Positions 7,058 through 16,515 of a DNA stretch of 59,663 nt are shown here, piece by piece. Source of the DNA: Mycobacterium sp. ST-F2 (GTDB lineage: Bacteria; Actinomycetota; Actinomycetes; Mycobacteriales; Mycobacteriaceae); contig NZ_JMHT01000032.1 of assembly GCF_001905655.1 (NCBI RefSeq), positions 1-59,663 of the forward strand. Reading direction: 5' to 3'. The notes below the pieces were generated by a model. The model was not told the origin of the DNA and did not search any database. It saw nothing but the letters and a program-made list of their open reading frames with translations. Within the stretch, counting starts at the first letter, position 1, and the number at the start of each line of letters is the position of its first letter. The position numbers and the translations under genes are program-made.

Positions 7058-8779
7058 ATGAGCAGGGAGCAGATGACAACAACAGCGCCAAACATCGTGG
7101 TCGAGGACAAAGGCCTCAAGCGGGGTGCCCTCGGCCTGGTGTCCAGCGTGGTGGTCGGGCTGGCGTCGACGGCGCCCGCCTACAGCCTGGCCGCGACGCT
7201 CGGCCTGGTCATCGCGGCCGGTGGCACGCTGCTGGCCGGCGTCAAAGCCCCTGCGATCATGCTCATTTCGTTCGTGCCGATGTACCTCATCGCCGTCGCC
7301 TACCAGGAGCTGAACAAGGCAGAGCCCGACTGCGGCACCACGTTCACTTGGGCCGCAAGGGCTTTCGGGCCGGTGGTCGGGTGGCTCGGCGGGTGGGGCA
7401 TCATCGCCTCCGACGTCATCGTGATGGCCAATCTGGCACAGATCGCCGGGTCATACTCCTTCACATTCGTCGGTGACCTGGGCTGGCATTCGGCCGCCGG
7501 TCTGGCGAACAGCACCCTGTGGTCGACGGTGGCGGGCGTCATCTGGATCGTCCTCATGACGTACATCTGCTACCGCGGCATCGAGGTGTCGGCCCGGTTG
7601 CAGTACGTGCTGTTGACCGTCGAAGTGGTCGTGCTGATCGTGGTGTCTGTCGGGGCGCTGGTGAAGGTGTACACGCACCACGGGTACGCCTACTCGATCA
7701 TGCCGTCCTGGTCCTGGTTCTGGCCTGGCGGAATGGATTTCGGCACCGTGATTGCCCCGGCGGTCCTGGCCACCATCTTCATCTACTGGGGTTGGGATAC
7801 CGCGGTGGCGTGCAACGAGGAGTCCGACGATCCTGGCCGCACTCCCGGACGCGCCGCCGTCATCTCGACGTTCCTGCTGCTGGCCACCTATGCGTTGGTG
7901 ACGGTCTCGACCATCGCGTTCGCCGGCGTGGGCACCGAAGGCATCGGGCTGGGCAACCAGGAGAACGCCAAGGACGTGTTCACTGCGATCGGTCCATCGT
8001 TGTTCGGCGACAGCGTGATCGGGAAGATCGGCATGCTGCTCCTGTCGGCGTCGATCCTGACGTCGGCGGCGGCCTCGACGCAGACCACCATCATGCCGAC
8101 CGCACGTACCACCCTGTCGATGGGCGTATACCGGGCGCTGCCAGAGAGTTTCGCGAAGATTCATCGCCAGTACCTGACGCCCACCACCTCAACCATCGTG
8201 ATGGGCGTGGTGTCGGTGCTGTGCTACGTGCTGTTCACCGCGATCAGTGCCGATCTGTTGACGGCCCTCATCGGTTCGGTCGGCCTGATGATCGCGTTCT
8301 ACTACGCGCTGACCGGGTTCGCCTGCGCCTGGTTCTACCGAAAGACGTTGACCCGCAACGCGCGTGACTTCGTGATGCGTGGCGTGTTGCCGGTGGTCGG
8401 TGGCATCACGCTGTCCGTGGTGTTCGGGTACGGCCTGGTCCAGTACAGCAAGCCGGATTGGCTGAAGGACGAAAACCACCACGACGTCACCATTTTCGGC
8501 TTCGGCGCGGTGGGTGTGGTCGGCGTCGTCGGACTGCTGCTCGGTGTGGTGCTGATGTTCGCCTGGCGTCTCGTGCGTCCGGAGTACTTCCGCGGACTGA
8601 CGTTGCCACAGCGCCATGACCTGGTGCTGGATTCGCCGGTGGTAGCGCACTTCGGGCTGCCGGACTCCGGTGACATACCGACGGTCATCGCGCCCGACCT
8701 GTCGAACCTGCCGCCGGGCGAGACCGCAGTGGACGCCGCGACGGGCAAGCAGATCCGGCGGGACGATCCCGCCGGCTAG
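7058..8779 (+). CDS. APC-superfamily amino acid permease
   Basis: 573 residues with about 12 hydrophobic helices. The opening GLVSSVVVGLASTAPAYSLA and the segment TFTWAARAFGPVVGWLGGWG match the amino acid-polyamine-organocation superfamily; a long cytoplasmic tail follows the last helix. It is predicted to import an amino acid or amine by cation-coupled transport; the substrate is not determined. The second ATG (7073) has AGGGAG close by and may be the true start, shortening the protein by five residues. It stands alone, next to the IS remnant on one side and convergent with the diguanylate cyclase gene (4-bp overlap) on the other. Confidence 0.82.
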   Translation: MSREQMTTTAPNIVVEDKGLKRGALGLVSSVVVGLASTAPAYSLAATLGLVIAAGGTLLAGVKAPAIMLISFVPMYLIAVAYQELNKAEPDCGTTFTWAARAFGPVVGWLGGWGIIASDVIVMANLAQIAGSYSFTFVGDLGWHSAAGLANSTLWSTVAGVIWIVLMTYICYRGIEVSARLQYVLLTVEVVVLIVVSVGALVKVYTHHGYAYSIMPSWSWFWPGGMDFGTVIAPAVLATIFIYWGWDTAVACNEESDDPGRTPGRAAVISTFLLLATYALVTVSTIAFAGVGTEGIGLGNQENAKDVFTAIGPSLFGDSVIGKIGMLLLSASILTSAAASTQTTIMPTARTTLSMGVYRALPESFAKIHRQYLTPTTSTIVMGVVSVLCYVLFTAISADLLTALIGSVGLMIAFYYALTGFACAWFYRKTLTRNARDFVMRGVLPVVGGITLSVVFGYGLVQYSKPDWLKDENHHDVTIFGFGAVGVVGVVGLLLGVVLMFAWRLVRPEYFRGLTLPQRHDLVLDSPVVAHFGLPDSGDIPTVIAPDLSNLPPGETAVDAATGKQIRRDDPAG

Positions 8780-9810
8780 ATGCAATGGTGTTCAGCCGGC
8801 TCCTGCCCGCCGTACACCGCACACCCTCCGCCGCCGGACCGCTTGACCCCGTACATGGCGGCGTCTGCGCGGCGGATCACGTCCTCGAGCAGGAAGTGCC
8901 GCGCCGACGTCGTCGCCACGGCAACGCCGATGCTCGTTGAGAGCGTTTCCCCGCGATCCAGATCGAGTTGCGTCAGCGTCGTCAAACGGGTGAGCAGCCC
9001 GGGTATGTCGGCCTCGCCGGTCGTGAACGTCACCAGGATGAGTTCGTCGCCGCCGATCCGGGCGGCGATCTCACCGGGCCGGGCAATCGACCGCAAGCTG
9101 TCTGCCAATGCGATCAGCGCGGCATCGCCGGCAGCGTGACCGTGCTGGTCATTGAGCCGTTTGAAGCGATCGATATCGATAACCGCCACCACGAGATGCG
9201 TCGGCGCCGACTCTGGGGCCAGGACCCGATTGACGACGTGGTGCATGCCGCGCCGATTGCGGAGCCCCGTCAGCTGATCCGCCTGTGCCGACCGCGCCAT
9301 TCTGATGATCGCGCGCCGGCCCCTGTCGATCAGTAGGCAACCGCCGATCGGGATGCACACCACCCAGGCAAATGCCGGCATGTAGATCACGAACAGCCCG
9401 AACCAGCTGGCGTGGTGTTCGACCACCGCCCAAGCGGTGATTCCGGCAATGAGCAACGCACCGAATACGCAGTGCGCGGCCAGCACCCGCGCCCCCAGCA
9501 GAAACCCGATGAATCCCCCGATGACGCCCAGATACAGCGTCGTGCACAACCGTGCCTCCACGGTGGACATGGTCAACGCGACGGCGGCGATTGCAATGTC
9601 GGCCCAGACCACGAACGCGATTGCGCCCGCGTATCCGGGCCACGGCCACCGCAGCCATCGGCAGCCGTACCCGACGGCGGAGACAATCGCGACCACCTGC
9701 ACCGCGTGCGGAACCACCCCGGTGGGTCCGGCGGGGTGGAATTGCACAACCGCGGCCAAGCCGGCCAGCATGAAGCACCCGACGACCACCACATGGCTGA
9801 ATGCGCGCAT
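8776..9810 (-). CDS. Membrane-anchored GGDEF diguanylate cyclase
   Basis: 344 residues. Residues 1-165 hold about six hydrophobic helices that form a membrane sensor region. A GGDEF domain follows, starting at QADQLTGLRNRRGMHH, with the metal-binding VIDIDRFKRLNDQHGHAAGD and the active-site loop reading GGDEL instead of GGDEF. GGDEL is seen in some family members, so it may still make cyclic di-GMP from GTP. No inhibitory RxxD motif is evident before the loop. The start at 9810 has GAAGG 7 bp upstream; the ORF could begin at 9882 but without a better ribosome site. It is convergent with the permease gene. Confidence 0.82.
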   Translation of the reverse strand: MRAFSHVVVVGCFMLAGLAAVVQFHPAGPTGVVPHAVQVVAIVSAVGYGCRWLRWPWPGYAGAIAFVVWADIAIAAVALTMSTVEARLCTTLYLGVIGGFIGFLLGARVLAAHCVFGALLIAGITAWAVVEHHASWFGLFVIYMPAFAWVVCIPIGGCLLIDRGRRAIIRMARSAQADQLTGLRNRRGMHHVVNRVLAPESAPTHLVVAVIDIDRFKRLNDQHGHAAGDAALIALADSLRSIARPGEIAARIGGDELILVTFTTGEADIPGLLTRLTTLTQLDLDRGETLSTSIGVAVATTSARHFLLEDVIRRADAAMYGVKRSGGGGCAVYGGQEPAEHHCI

Positions 9811-10063
9811 GAATTTGCCTTCGCGAAGTGCGTTGGTAGCAAATCTGAACTCGGCCCCGCCCACCGCCACTCCCCGCGTCAATCAGGTGCACAATCTTGT
9901 TGCACGACATGCTATATGCCGTTTGTGACAGCCAAATATGCCGGGCGAAACATGACCACCCAGACGGCTATTGGCACATTTCATATACATTGCCATAACT
10001 GCATCAGCCGACCAGTCTCGCATAGCGACCTCGTGGCTCCCACCGGCGAGTTACCGTTCATGC
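9811..10063. other. Intergenic region with an imperfect palindrome
   Basis: This divergent gap is more AT-rich than its neighbours. An imperfect inverted repeat lies at 9887-9905 (arms GTGCA and TGCAC, with CAA/TTG inside), near the possible longer start of the cyclase gene, and could be an operator. No protein-like ORF was recognised. Confidence 0.35.
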
Positions 10064-11062
10064 GTGCCGAACAAGCCGTCCATCAATCCGGTGCGCTGGA
10101 CCCCGCCGCCGGTCGACGCCCTCCCCGATTTCCCATCCGCGGAACTGACCATCGTGCCGATGCCGGGCGACGCCCCGGAAGACGTCGTCGTCGACGGTGA
10201 CGGCGCGCTGTGGACGGGCCTGGTCGACGGCCGGATCGTGCGGGTATCCGCCGATGGCACCACGGATGTGGTGGCCGATACCGGCGGCCGGCCGCTGGGG
10301 CTGCATGTCGCCCGCGACGGCCGGGTGCTGGTCTGCGACAGCTATCGCGGGCTGATGGCGCTGGACCCCACCACCGGCGCCCTCGATGTGCTGGTGCCCG
10401 ATATCGACGGCCGACCGCTGCGATTCTGCTCGAACGTCACCGAAACCGACGACGGCACAATCTATTTCACTGAGTCGACCAGCTCGTTCCATTACGAGCA
10501 TTTCCGCGCGGCCATCCTGGAGGCCCGTGGCGACGGTGGCCTGTACAAGCTGGCGACCGACGGCACGGTGAGCACGGTGCGCGACGGCCTGTACTTCGCC
10601 AACGGCGTCACCGTCACGGCCGACGGCACTGCGCTGGTGTTCGCCGAGACGCAGGGCCGTCGACTGTCGAAGTACTGGCTGTCCGGGCCGCAGGCCGGCA
10701 CCATCACTCCGCTGGCGGTCAATCTCCCCGGTATGCCCGACAACATCTCGACGGGCGCCGACGGCCGGATCTGGGTCGCGTTGGTCACCCCGGTCAACGC
10801 CGCAGCGGAATGGCTGGCACCGCGGCCGACCATCCTGCGCCAGCTGGTCTGGCGGTTGCCCGACGCGCTGCAGCCGCAGATGCCGCTGGAGGTGTGGGCC
10901 GTCGCCTTCGACCCCGACAGTGGCGAGGCCGTCTCCGGGGTACGCATGCCGCACCGGCAATTCGGACAGGTCACCGGACTGGTCGAGCGTGACGGGCAGC
11001 TGTGGATGAGCTCCATCGGCGTCCCCGCGCTGGCGTACTGCGCGATCCCGGAACGCCGGTAG
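10064..11062 (+). CDS. SMP-30/strictosidine synthase-like six-bladed beta-propeller protein
   Basis: 332 residues from a GTG at 10064 (MPNKPSINP). The repeating blade signatures include PEDVVVDGDGALWTGLVDGR, GRPLGLHVARDGRVLVCDSY and a later NGVTVTADGTALVFAETQGR; together with FTESTSS they match strictosidine-synthase/SMP-30 propellers, whose members hydrolyse lactones or related esters or bind metals. No signal peptide is convincing. The start is uncertain: the frame is open back to 9971, but that extension looks non-coding. The gene stands alone, 96 bp before dacB1 on the same strand; there is no clear pathway link. Confidence 0.7.
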   Translation: MPNKPSINPVRWTPPPVDALPDFPSAELTIVPMPGDAPEDVVVDGDGALWTGLVDGRIVRVSADGTTDVVADTGGRPLGLHVARDGRVLVCDSYRGLMALDPTTGALDVLVPDIDGRPLRFCSNVTETDDGTIYFTESTSSFHYEHFRAAILEARGDGGLYKLATDGTVSTVRDGLYFANGVTVTADGTALVFAETQGRRLSKYWLSGPQAGTITPLAVNLPGMPDNISTGADGRIWVALVTPVNAAAEWLAPRPTILRQLVWRLPDALQPQMPLEVWAVAFDPDSGEAVSGVRMPHRQFGQVTGLVERDGQLWMSSIGVPALAYCAIPERR

Positions 11063-11158
11063 CCGCCCGTTACCCAATTCACATTTGTAACTTCAACCCC
11101 AATTGTCACAGCGCGGCAACATCGTTTCCGGGGCTCCGTCGCCTAATCTGGCGAGACC

Positions 11159-12406
11159 ATGGCGACCACCCGATCGACGGCACAACGCGCTGCAGCCCTG
11201 GCAGCAGCGTTTTTCCTGACGGCTGCACCGGCAGTGGCCTTTGCCGAACCCGACCCACCGGCCGCCGACCCCTGCCCGTACCGGGTGAACACCCCGCCCG
11301 CGGTCGACCAGTCCGAGGTTCCCAAAGCCGGCGACCCGCCGGCCCCGATTCCCGTACCGGCCACACCGCTCGGCGGCGAGCTGATGGCGAGCTGCGGCAT
11401 CGTCGCCGCGCCCGACATGCCGCCCCTGCCCGGCGACGTCTCGGCTGATGCCTGGCTGCTGGCCGACCTGGACAGCGGCGACATCATCGCGGCGAAGGAC
11501 CCGCACGGCCGGCACCGCCCGGCCTCCATCATCAAGGTGCTCATCGCGACCCAGGCCCTGCGTGAACTGCCCATCAACAAGCGCGTCACCGGCACGCCGG
11601 ACGACGCTGCGGCCGAGGGCACCCGGGTAGGCGTCGATGACGGCGGCGTCTACACCGTCAACGACCTGCTGCACGGCCTGCTCATGCACTCGGGCAACGA
11701 CGCCGCCCACGCCCTGGCGATGCAGGTCGGCGGGATGGACACCGCGATCACGAAGATCAACGACCTGGCCTCCAAGCTGGGCGGCCGCGACACCCGGGCG
11801 GCCACGCCGTCCGGCCTCGACGGCCCCGGCATGAGCACCTCGGCCTACGACATGGGCCTGTTCTACCGCTACGCCTGGCAGAACCCGACGTTCGCGTCCA
11901 TCGTCTCGACCCAGAAGTACAACTTCCCGGGACATCCCGCGAAGCCCGGCGAGCCCGGTGACCACCCCGGCTACGAGCTCGAGAACGACAACAAGCTGCT
12001 CTACAACTACCCGGGCGCACTGGGCGGCAAGACCGGATACACCGACGACGCCGGGCAGACGTTCGTCGGCGCGGCTGATCGCGGTGGACGCCGTCTGGTC
12101 GCGATCCTGCTGCACGGCACCCGGGTCCCGATCGCGCCGTGGGAGCAGGCCGCACGGCTCCTGGACTACGGCTTCGCCACCCCGCCGGGCACCAAGGTGG
12201 GCACGTTGATCGAGCCGGACCCGTCGCTCACCCAGCGCAAGCCCGACGCCAAGCATCCGGCGGCCGCACAGGCCCTCGATGGCCTGCCGCCCGTCGACGC
12301 ACTGCCGATCCGCGTCGGCGTCGGCGTCGTCGGGGCCGCGATCGTGCTGTCGCTGATGCTGGCGGCCCGTTCGATCAATCGGCGCCCCCAGCACGCCAAC
12401 AGGTAG
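11159..12406 (+). CDS. dacB1: D-alanyl-D-alanine carboxypeptidase DacB1 (penicillin-binding protein)
   Basis: 415 residues. A signal peptide ends near AVAFAEP (about residue 30). The class C low-mass PBP motifs are all present: Ser123-x-x-Lys126 in ASIIK, Ser178-Gly-Asn180 in HSGND, and Lys291-Thr-Gly in GGKTGYT. A C-terminal hydrophobic helix (about 380-398) followed by RSINRR anchors it in the membrane with the active domain outside. It removes the terminal D-Ala from peptidoglycan stem peptides and limits cross-linking. It corresponds to Rv3330. nagA follows 13 bp downstream, as in the M. tuberculosis neighbourhood except that sugI is missing from between the two. Confidence 0.9.
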   Translation: MATTRSTAQRAAALAAAFFLTAAPAVAFAEPDPPAADPCPYRVNTPPAVDQSEVPKAGDPPAPIPVPATPLGGELMASCGIVAAPDMPPLPGDVSADAWLLADLDSGDIIAAKDPHGRHRPASIIKVLIATQALRELPINKRVTGTPDDAAAEGTRVGVDDGGVYTVNDLLHGLLMHSGNDAAHALAMQVGGMDTAITKINDLASKLGGRDTRAATPSGLDGPGMSTSAYDMGLFYRYAWQNPTFASIVSTQKYNFPGHPAKPGEPGDHPGYELENDNKLLYNYPGALGGKTGYTDDAGQTFVGAADRGGRRLVAILLHGTRVPIAPWEQAARLLDYGFATPPGTKVGTLIEPDPSLTQRKPDAKHPAAAQALDGLPPVDALPIRVGVGVVGAAIVLSLMLAARSINRRPQHANR

Positions 12407-12419
12407 AGAATGACCGGCG

Positions 12420-13592
12420 ATGACGCTCATCTCGGCCGGGACCGTTGTTTTGGGAGGCTCAGCGCTTGACGCTGTGTGCCGGCCCGGGTGGCTGGAGATC
12501 AGCGGCAACCGGATTCTCACGTGCGGTAGCGGCGCCGCGCCGCGCAGCGTCGACGTCGACTTCCCGGAAGGCGTTGTGGTGCCGGGCTTCGTGGACATGC
12601 ATGTGCACGGCGGCGGCGGATTCTCCTACAGCACCGACGACCCCGGCGAGGTGGCGCGCGCCGCCGAATTTCACCGCGCCCACGGCACGACCACGACCCT
12701 GGCCAGTTTGGTCACCGCGGCGCCGGAAGTGTTGCTGGCGCAGGTGCAGACCCTGGCCGACGCGGTACGCGATGGCATTGTCGCCGGCATCCACCTGGAA
12801 GGTCCGTGGCTGAGTTCCGCGCGGTGCGGCGCACACGACGTGACACAGCTGCGGGAACCCGACCCCGCCGAGATCGACAGCCTGCTCGCCGCGGCCGACG
12901 GGACCATCCGGATGGTGACAATCGCCCCCGAGCTACCCGGCGCCGACGTCGCGATCGAACGCTTCGTCGACGCGGGAGTCATTGTGGCCGTGGGCCATAC
13001 CGACGCCAGCTACGAGGAGACCAAACGGGCGTTGCAGCTGGGCGCCACCGTCGGCACCCACGTGTTCAACGGCATGCGTCCATTGCACCACCGTGATCCC
13101 GGCCCGGCGCTGGCCCTGCTGGAGGACACCCGGGTGACGGTCGAGCTCATCGCCGACGGCGTGCACCTGCACCCGGCGCTCGTCCACCAGGTCGCCGTCA
13201 CCGCGGGCTCGGACCGCGTCGCGCTGATCACCGATGCGATGGCGGCCGCCGGCATGCCCGACGGGTCGTACCAACTGGGCGGCCTCGATGTCGAGGTCAG
13301 CGGCTCGGTGGCGCGGCTGCGCGAACGATCCACCATTGCGGGCAGCACCGCGACCATGGACGCCCTGTTCCGCACGGCGGCAACGGGTTTGGAGTCCTTA
13401 TCCGATACGGCGTTGCAGCACGCGGTACTGATGACGGCGACGACCCCGGCGCGCACACTCGGATTCGACGACACCGGCGCACTGCGGCCCGGCGCGTCGG
13501 CCGACCTGGTCGTGCTGGACCGCAAACTGCACGTGCGGGCGGTGGTGCGGCGCGGGGTGTGGTCGGCGCCCGAAGCCATCCTCTCTCGTTGA
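12420..13592 (+). CDS. nagA: N-acetylglucosamine-6-phosphate deacetylase NagA (copy 1)
   Basis: 390 residues of the amidohydrolase superfamily. Metal and catalytic residues are visible in FVDMHVHGGGG, IHLEGPW, VGHTDASYE, THVFNGMRPLHHRDPG and LITDAMAAAG. It converts GlcNAc-6-phosphate to glucosamine-6-phosphate and acetate, feeding cell-wall amino-sugar recycling. It follows dacB1 closely on the same strand, so it probably shares its transcript, a logical pairing for wall turnover. A second, closely similar NagA is at 33986-35152. The gene converges on the radical SAM operon. Confidence 0.9.
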   Translation: MTLISAGTVVLGGSALDAVCRPGWLEISGNRILTCGSGAAPRSVDVDFPEGVVVPGFVDMHVHGGGGFSYSTDDPGEVARAAEFHRAHGTTTTLASLVTAAPEVLLAQVQTLADAVRDGIVAGIHLEGPWLSSARCGAHDVTQLREPDPAEIDSLLAAADGTIRMVTIAPELPGADVAIERFVDAGVIVAVGHTDASYEETKRALQLGATVGTHVFNGMRPLHHRDPGPALALLEDTRVTVELIADGVHLHPALVHQVAVTAGSDRVALITDAMAAAGMPDGSYQLGGLDVEVSGSVARLRERSTIAGSTATMDALFRTAATGLESLSDTALQHAVLMTATTPARTLGFDDTGALRPGASADLVVLDRKLHVRAVVRRGVWSAPEAILSR

Positions 13593-13687
13593 CCCTGTAT
13601 CCAGGGCGCATTTGTTCGAGTGACTCGCGCCGCCATGTCAGGATCAACGACGGTGACCGCTGACACCGCGAGCGGGCACCTGGGCCC

Positions 13688-15253
13688 TCAGATCACCGTG
13701 AGCGGCAAGGCCTTTCCCAAATCAGTGCCCGCGGCGATGGACATCCGCTGACGCCCCAGAGCCGGCCACGCCTGCACCGCGCAGAACGGCGCGCACTGGT
13801 CCTGGCTGGAACGGGTACCGACATGCACGCAGCACTGCACCAGGCGCTCCTCGATCATGGTCGAGATGTCCATGAACGGTTTGACGGTGATGCGAACAAC
13901 CCTCTCCCCCAACAGCTTCCGCACCCGATTCTTGCCACCGGGCAGCGCCGACGAGGATAGGGCCAGCAGCGTGGGCATGCCGAGATCGCAGTTCTGGCAG
14001 ATGGTCCGCCACACATCGCCGATCCCGGGGTGCGACAGCGAGGACTGTTCAGAGAGCAAGCCGAGCAGCGATTCACGCACCGCCAGTTGCAGTTCCTGCG
14101 GCAGCTCGCTGTCGGCAATTCTGTTGGACACCAACCCGAGTCGGTCCTTGAGGGTGTCGTGACCGATCAGCGACACCAGCGACCGCCACCGCCCGGCATC
14201 GTCGCGCAGCACGTAGCCCACCGAGCAGCAGTGCGGATGCGAGCACGGCAGCGCGGTCAGGTCACGCCACGTCACCAGGCCGTCGGTCTGCGGGCCGAGC
14301 CGGCTGAGCACACCGGTGTGCGTCAGCCGGTCGCGCGCGTCCAGGCTCCCGGAGCGCCCCGAACCGAACTGCGGCTGAATGGTGATGCCACCGACGTACG
14401 GGGTACCCAGCGCCAGCTGCACCATGTCACCGATCTCGTTGTCGTTGACGCCCAGCGCGGCGGCCATCACCAGGGTCGTAAAGATCTGCTGAGACGAAAG
14501 GCGCTGCAGCACCTGCTGTTTGAGCCGTCGCAGATCGCCGCCGCGATGATGCCGGTGCGCCGCCTCGGACAGGCCGTCGTACTGCAGGTACACCTCGACC
14601 CGCTGCCGATGGGAGCTGATCAGCTGAAGCAGGGCGTCATCGGTCGCGATGCGAACTCCGTTGGTGTTGATCAGGATTCGCGTGATGGGCCGGCGGGTGA
14701 GTTCGTCGAGCAGTTCTGCCAGGTCGGGATGCAGCGTCGGTTCTCCGCCGGAGAGCATCAGCACGTCCAGTCGCCCATTCTCCCGGGCCAGCCGCTGGTC
14801 GACGTTCGCGAGCACCTCGGCAACCGGCACGACGTTGCGCAGATCGGGCGACGAATCGGTGAAGCACGTGGGGCATCGCAGGTTGCAGGCCTCGGCGATG
14901 TCTTCGAGCAGGATGCAGGTGTGCTGGGTCTGCATCTCCGGCAGTCCGCGCAGATAGGCCGACGGGATCGGATCGAAATTGCCTGCCACATCGGGGATGT
15001 GCGCCTTGGTCGGCGCCGTCCACTCCTCCAGATACGACAGAATCTCCGGGTTCTCGTCGTAGAGCGTGCTCACCAGACCGTGCGCCGGGCAGCCCCGCTC
15101 CAGCCACACCCGTCCGTCGCGTTCGACCAGCCGGCCGGACAGGCGCGCGACGTCGGCAAGCGGCCGTTCCGGCGCTTCATAGTGGCAGTTCGGGCAGTAC
15201 GCCGTCACGTAGCGCAGCAGCCGGTCACCGCGCAGACCCATCCCGGCCGTCAT
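13688..15253 (-). CDS. Radical SAM enzyme of the MJ0619/tetraether-synthase (Tes) type
   Basis: 521 residues. The N-terminal metal site has Cys20, Cys23 and, after LERG, Cys55/His58 (CPxC...GCPAHG). The radical SAM core has C123NLRC127PTC130 with SGGEPTLHPDL about 45 residues on. The C-terminal part has further Cys groups: CSHPHCC, CQNCDLG and, at the end, EERLVQCCVHVG with PFC. This N- and C-terminal cysteine layout is that of the MJ0619 family, which includes archaeal tetraether lipid synthase, where extra Fe-S clusters surround the radical site. The start ATG overlaps the upstream stop (ATGA). Last gene of a three-gene operon with a membrane protein and an Lgt-like protein, which suggests a lipid substrate. 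That function is inference. Confidence 0.75.
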   Translation of the reverse strand: MTAGMGLRGDRLLRYVTAYCPNCHYEAPERPLADVARLSGRLVERDGRVWLERGCPAHGLVSTLYDENPEILSYLEEWTAPTKAHIPDVAGNFDPIPSAYLRGLPEMQTQHTCILLEDIAEACNLRCPTCFTDSSPDLRNVVPVAEVLANVDQRLARENGRLDVLMLSGGEPTLHPDLAELLDELTRRPITRILINTNGVRIATDDALLQLISSHRQRVEVYLQYDGLSEAAHRHHRGGDLRRLKQQVLQRLSSQQIFTTLVMAAALGVNDNEIGDMVQLALGTPYVGGITIQPQFGSGRSGSLDARDRLTHTGVLSRLGPQTDGLVTWRDLTALPCSHPHCCSVGYVLRDDAGRWRSLVSLIGHDTLKDRLGLVSNRIADSELPQELQLAVRESLLGLLSEQSSLSHPGIGDVWRTICQNCDLGMPTLLALSSSALPGGKNRVRKLLGERVVRITVKPFMDISTMIEERLVQCCVHVGTRSSQDQCAPFCAVQAWPALGRQRMSIAAGTDLGKALPLTVI

Positions 15254-15699
15254 GTGTACATCGTCGGGTTCAGGCCGGTGCAATAACCGACGGTCAGGAT
15301 CGAGGTGAGCGCCCAGCCGATCATCAGACCGAGGCCGAGCCCCTTGGGTACCGGGCTGCCGGTCTTCCACAACGCGAAGCCGCCCCCGAACGCGATGAGC
15401 GCCAACAGCGCAGCGCCGAACGCCAGCAGCGCCTTCCCCTGGTCGGCGAGCATCACCGTGACGAACCCGATGCCGAGGTTCAGCACCGGAAAGATGAAGA
15501 CCCCGCCGATGACGGCGCCGACCGAGACCCCGTTCGGGTTCTGCACCGGCGGCGGCGGATAGCCGTACTGCGGGTATTGCGGCGGGTACTGAGGGTATTG
15601 CGGATACTGCGGCGGGTACTGGGGATACGGCGGATTCTGACCGGGCGGCATGCCATTGCCGGGCTCATCGTCTGGATAATCAATTGGCGGCTCGGACAC
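15250..15699 (-). CDS. Pro/Tyr-rich small membrane protein
   Basis: 149 residues from a GTG at 15699 with AAGGAGG 6-7 bp upstream. The first 55 residues are an acidic, then Pro/Tyr/Gln-rich cytoplasmic tail made of PQYP repeats (YPPQYPQYPQYPPQYPQYGY). Three hydrophobic helices follow (GVSVGAVIGGVFIFPVLNLG, then ALLAFGAALLALIAFGGGFA, then LGLGLMIGWALTSILTVGYC). It resembles the DUF4190/TM2-like actinobacterial proteins with proline-rich tails, which have no defined activity. It sits between the Lgt-like gene (20-bp overlap) and the radical SAM gene (4-bp ATGA overlap), so the three are made together and it may be a membrane partner. Confidence 0.75.
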   Translation of the reverse strand: MSEPPIDYPDDEPGNGMPPGQNPPYPQYPPQYPQYPQYPPQYPQYGYPPPPVQNPNGVSVGAVIGGVFIFPVLNLGIGFVTVMLADQGKALLAFGAALLALIAFGGGFALWKTGSPVPKGLGLGLMIGWALTSILTVGYCTGLNPTMYT

Positions 15700-16498
15700 G
15701 GTCGCCCTCCTTGTCTGCCGACGAAATCGGGTAGTAGCCACGGCAATAGCCGCGCCATATCCGGAACCCCAAGAGCGCCAATGATGGCAGCAGAAACCAT
15801 TGCGGCCGTGTCAGATCCAGCCACACCGTCTGGTTGGCACGGACGAACTCCACGAAGAAGCGGAACACCGCGTACGCGGCGATGTAGATGACGAACAGCT
15901 CGCCGGGATGGGTGATGCGGGGCCGCAACCACATGAGCACAGCGAAAGCCGCCAGCTGGAAGACGATTTCGTACACGAACGACGGGTGCATGGCCAGTCC
16001 CGCCACGCACCCTGGGCACTCGGGGGTGCTCGCCGGGGCGTGCACCCCCCAGGGCAGCGTCGTCGGCCGTCCGGGTGCCTCGGTCAGCAGACAGCCGATT
16101 CGGCCTACCGCCATCCCGAGGGCGACCGCCGGCGCGAACAGGTCGCCGGTCTTACCTCGGTACCCCCCAATTCGCTTGGCGACCAAGACGCCGAGGTAAG
16201 CGCCGAGTAGCCCACCGAGGATGCTCTTGGACCCGTACTCCCACGCCTGCGCGACAGTCGGGTTGGCACTGAAATCCAGGTGACGCGCCAACCCCGACGC
16301 CCGCATGCCGATCGCCCCGCCGACGAGGGCGCCGGTGACGGCCACGAGTGACTGTTCGTTCACCGCACCGCGGCGGCGCGCCTCGTGGACGAACACGATC
16401 ACGGCGGCCAGCACGCCCAGCCCCACGAACAGACCGTGCACCGGTACCTGCACCGGTCCGATCTGCCACTGCGGGATCACCGAGATCACGCGGTCCAA
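15680..16498 (-). CDS. Degenerate Lgt-like (prolipoprotein diacylglyceryl transferase family) membrane protein
   Basis: 272 residues, about seven hydrophobic helices. The Lgt fold is recognisable from PVHGLFVGLGVL, ILGGLLGAYLG, VGRIGCLLTEAPGRPTTLPW, HPSFVYEI and FRFFVEFVRANQ. Residues important in E. coli Lgt are altered: the His of the SFHGG motif is Leu94, and the Asn of GRIGNF is Cys136, while Arg133 and Arg220 remain. It also has a CPGC pair at 161-164. It may therefore not lipidate prolipoproteins, and is more likely a lipid- or isoprenoid-binding relative. First gene of the operon with the Pro/Tyr-rich protein and the radical SAM enzyme. The residue correspondences are by eye. Confidence 0.72.
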   Translation of the reverse strand: MDRVISVIPQWQIGPVQVPVHGLFVGLGVLAAVIVFVHEARRRGAVNEQSLVAVTGALVGGAIGMRASGLARHLDFSANPTVAQAWEYGSKSILGGLLGAYLGVLVAKRIGGYRGKTGDLFAPAVALGMAVGRIGCLLTEAPGRPTTLPWGVHAPASTPECPGCVAGLAMHPSFVYEIVFQLAAFAVLMWLRPRITHPGELFVIYIAAYAVFRFFVEFVRANQTVWLDLTRPQWFLLPSLALLGFRIWRGYCRGYYPISSADKEGDRVRAAN

Positions 16499-16515
16499 GC
16501 TACAACCCGGTTCGG

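Noticed and set aside
11093..12598. 501-codon minus-strand ORF opposite dacB1
   Set aside because: No recognisable domain; the plus strand has all three penicillin-binding motifs.
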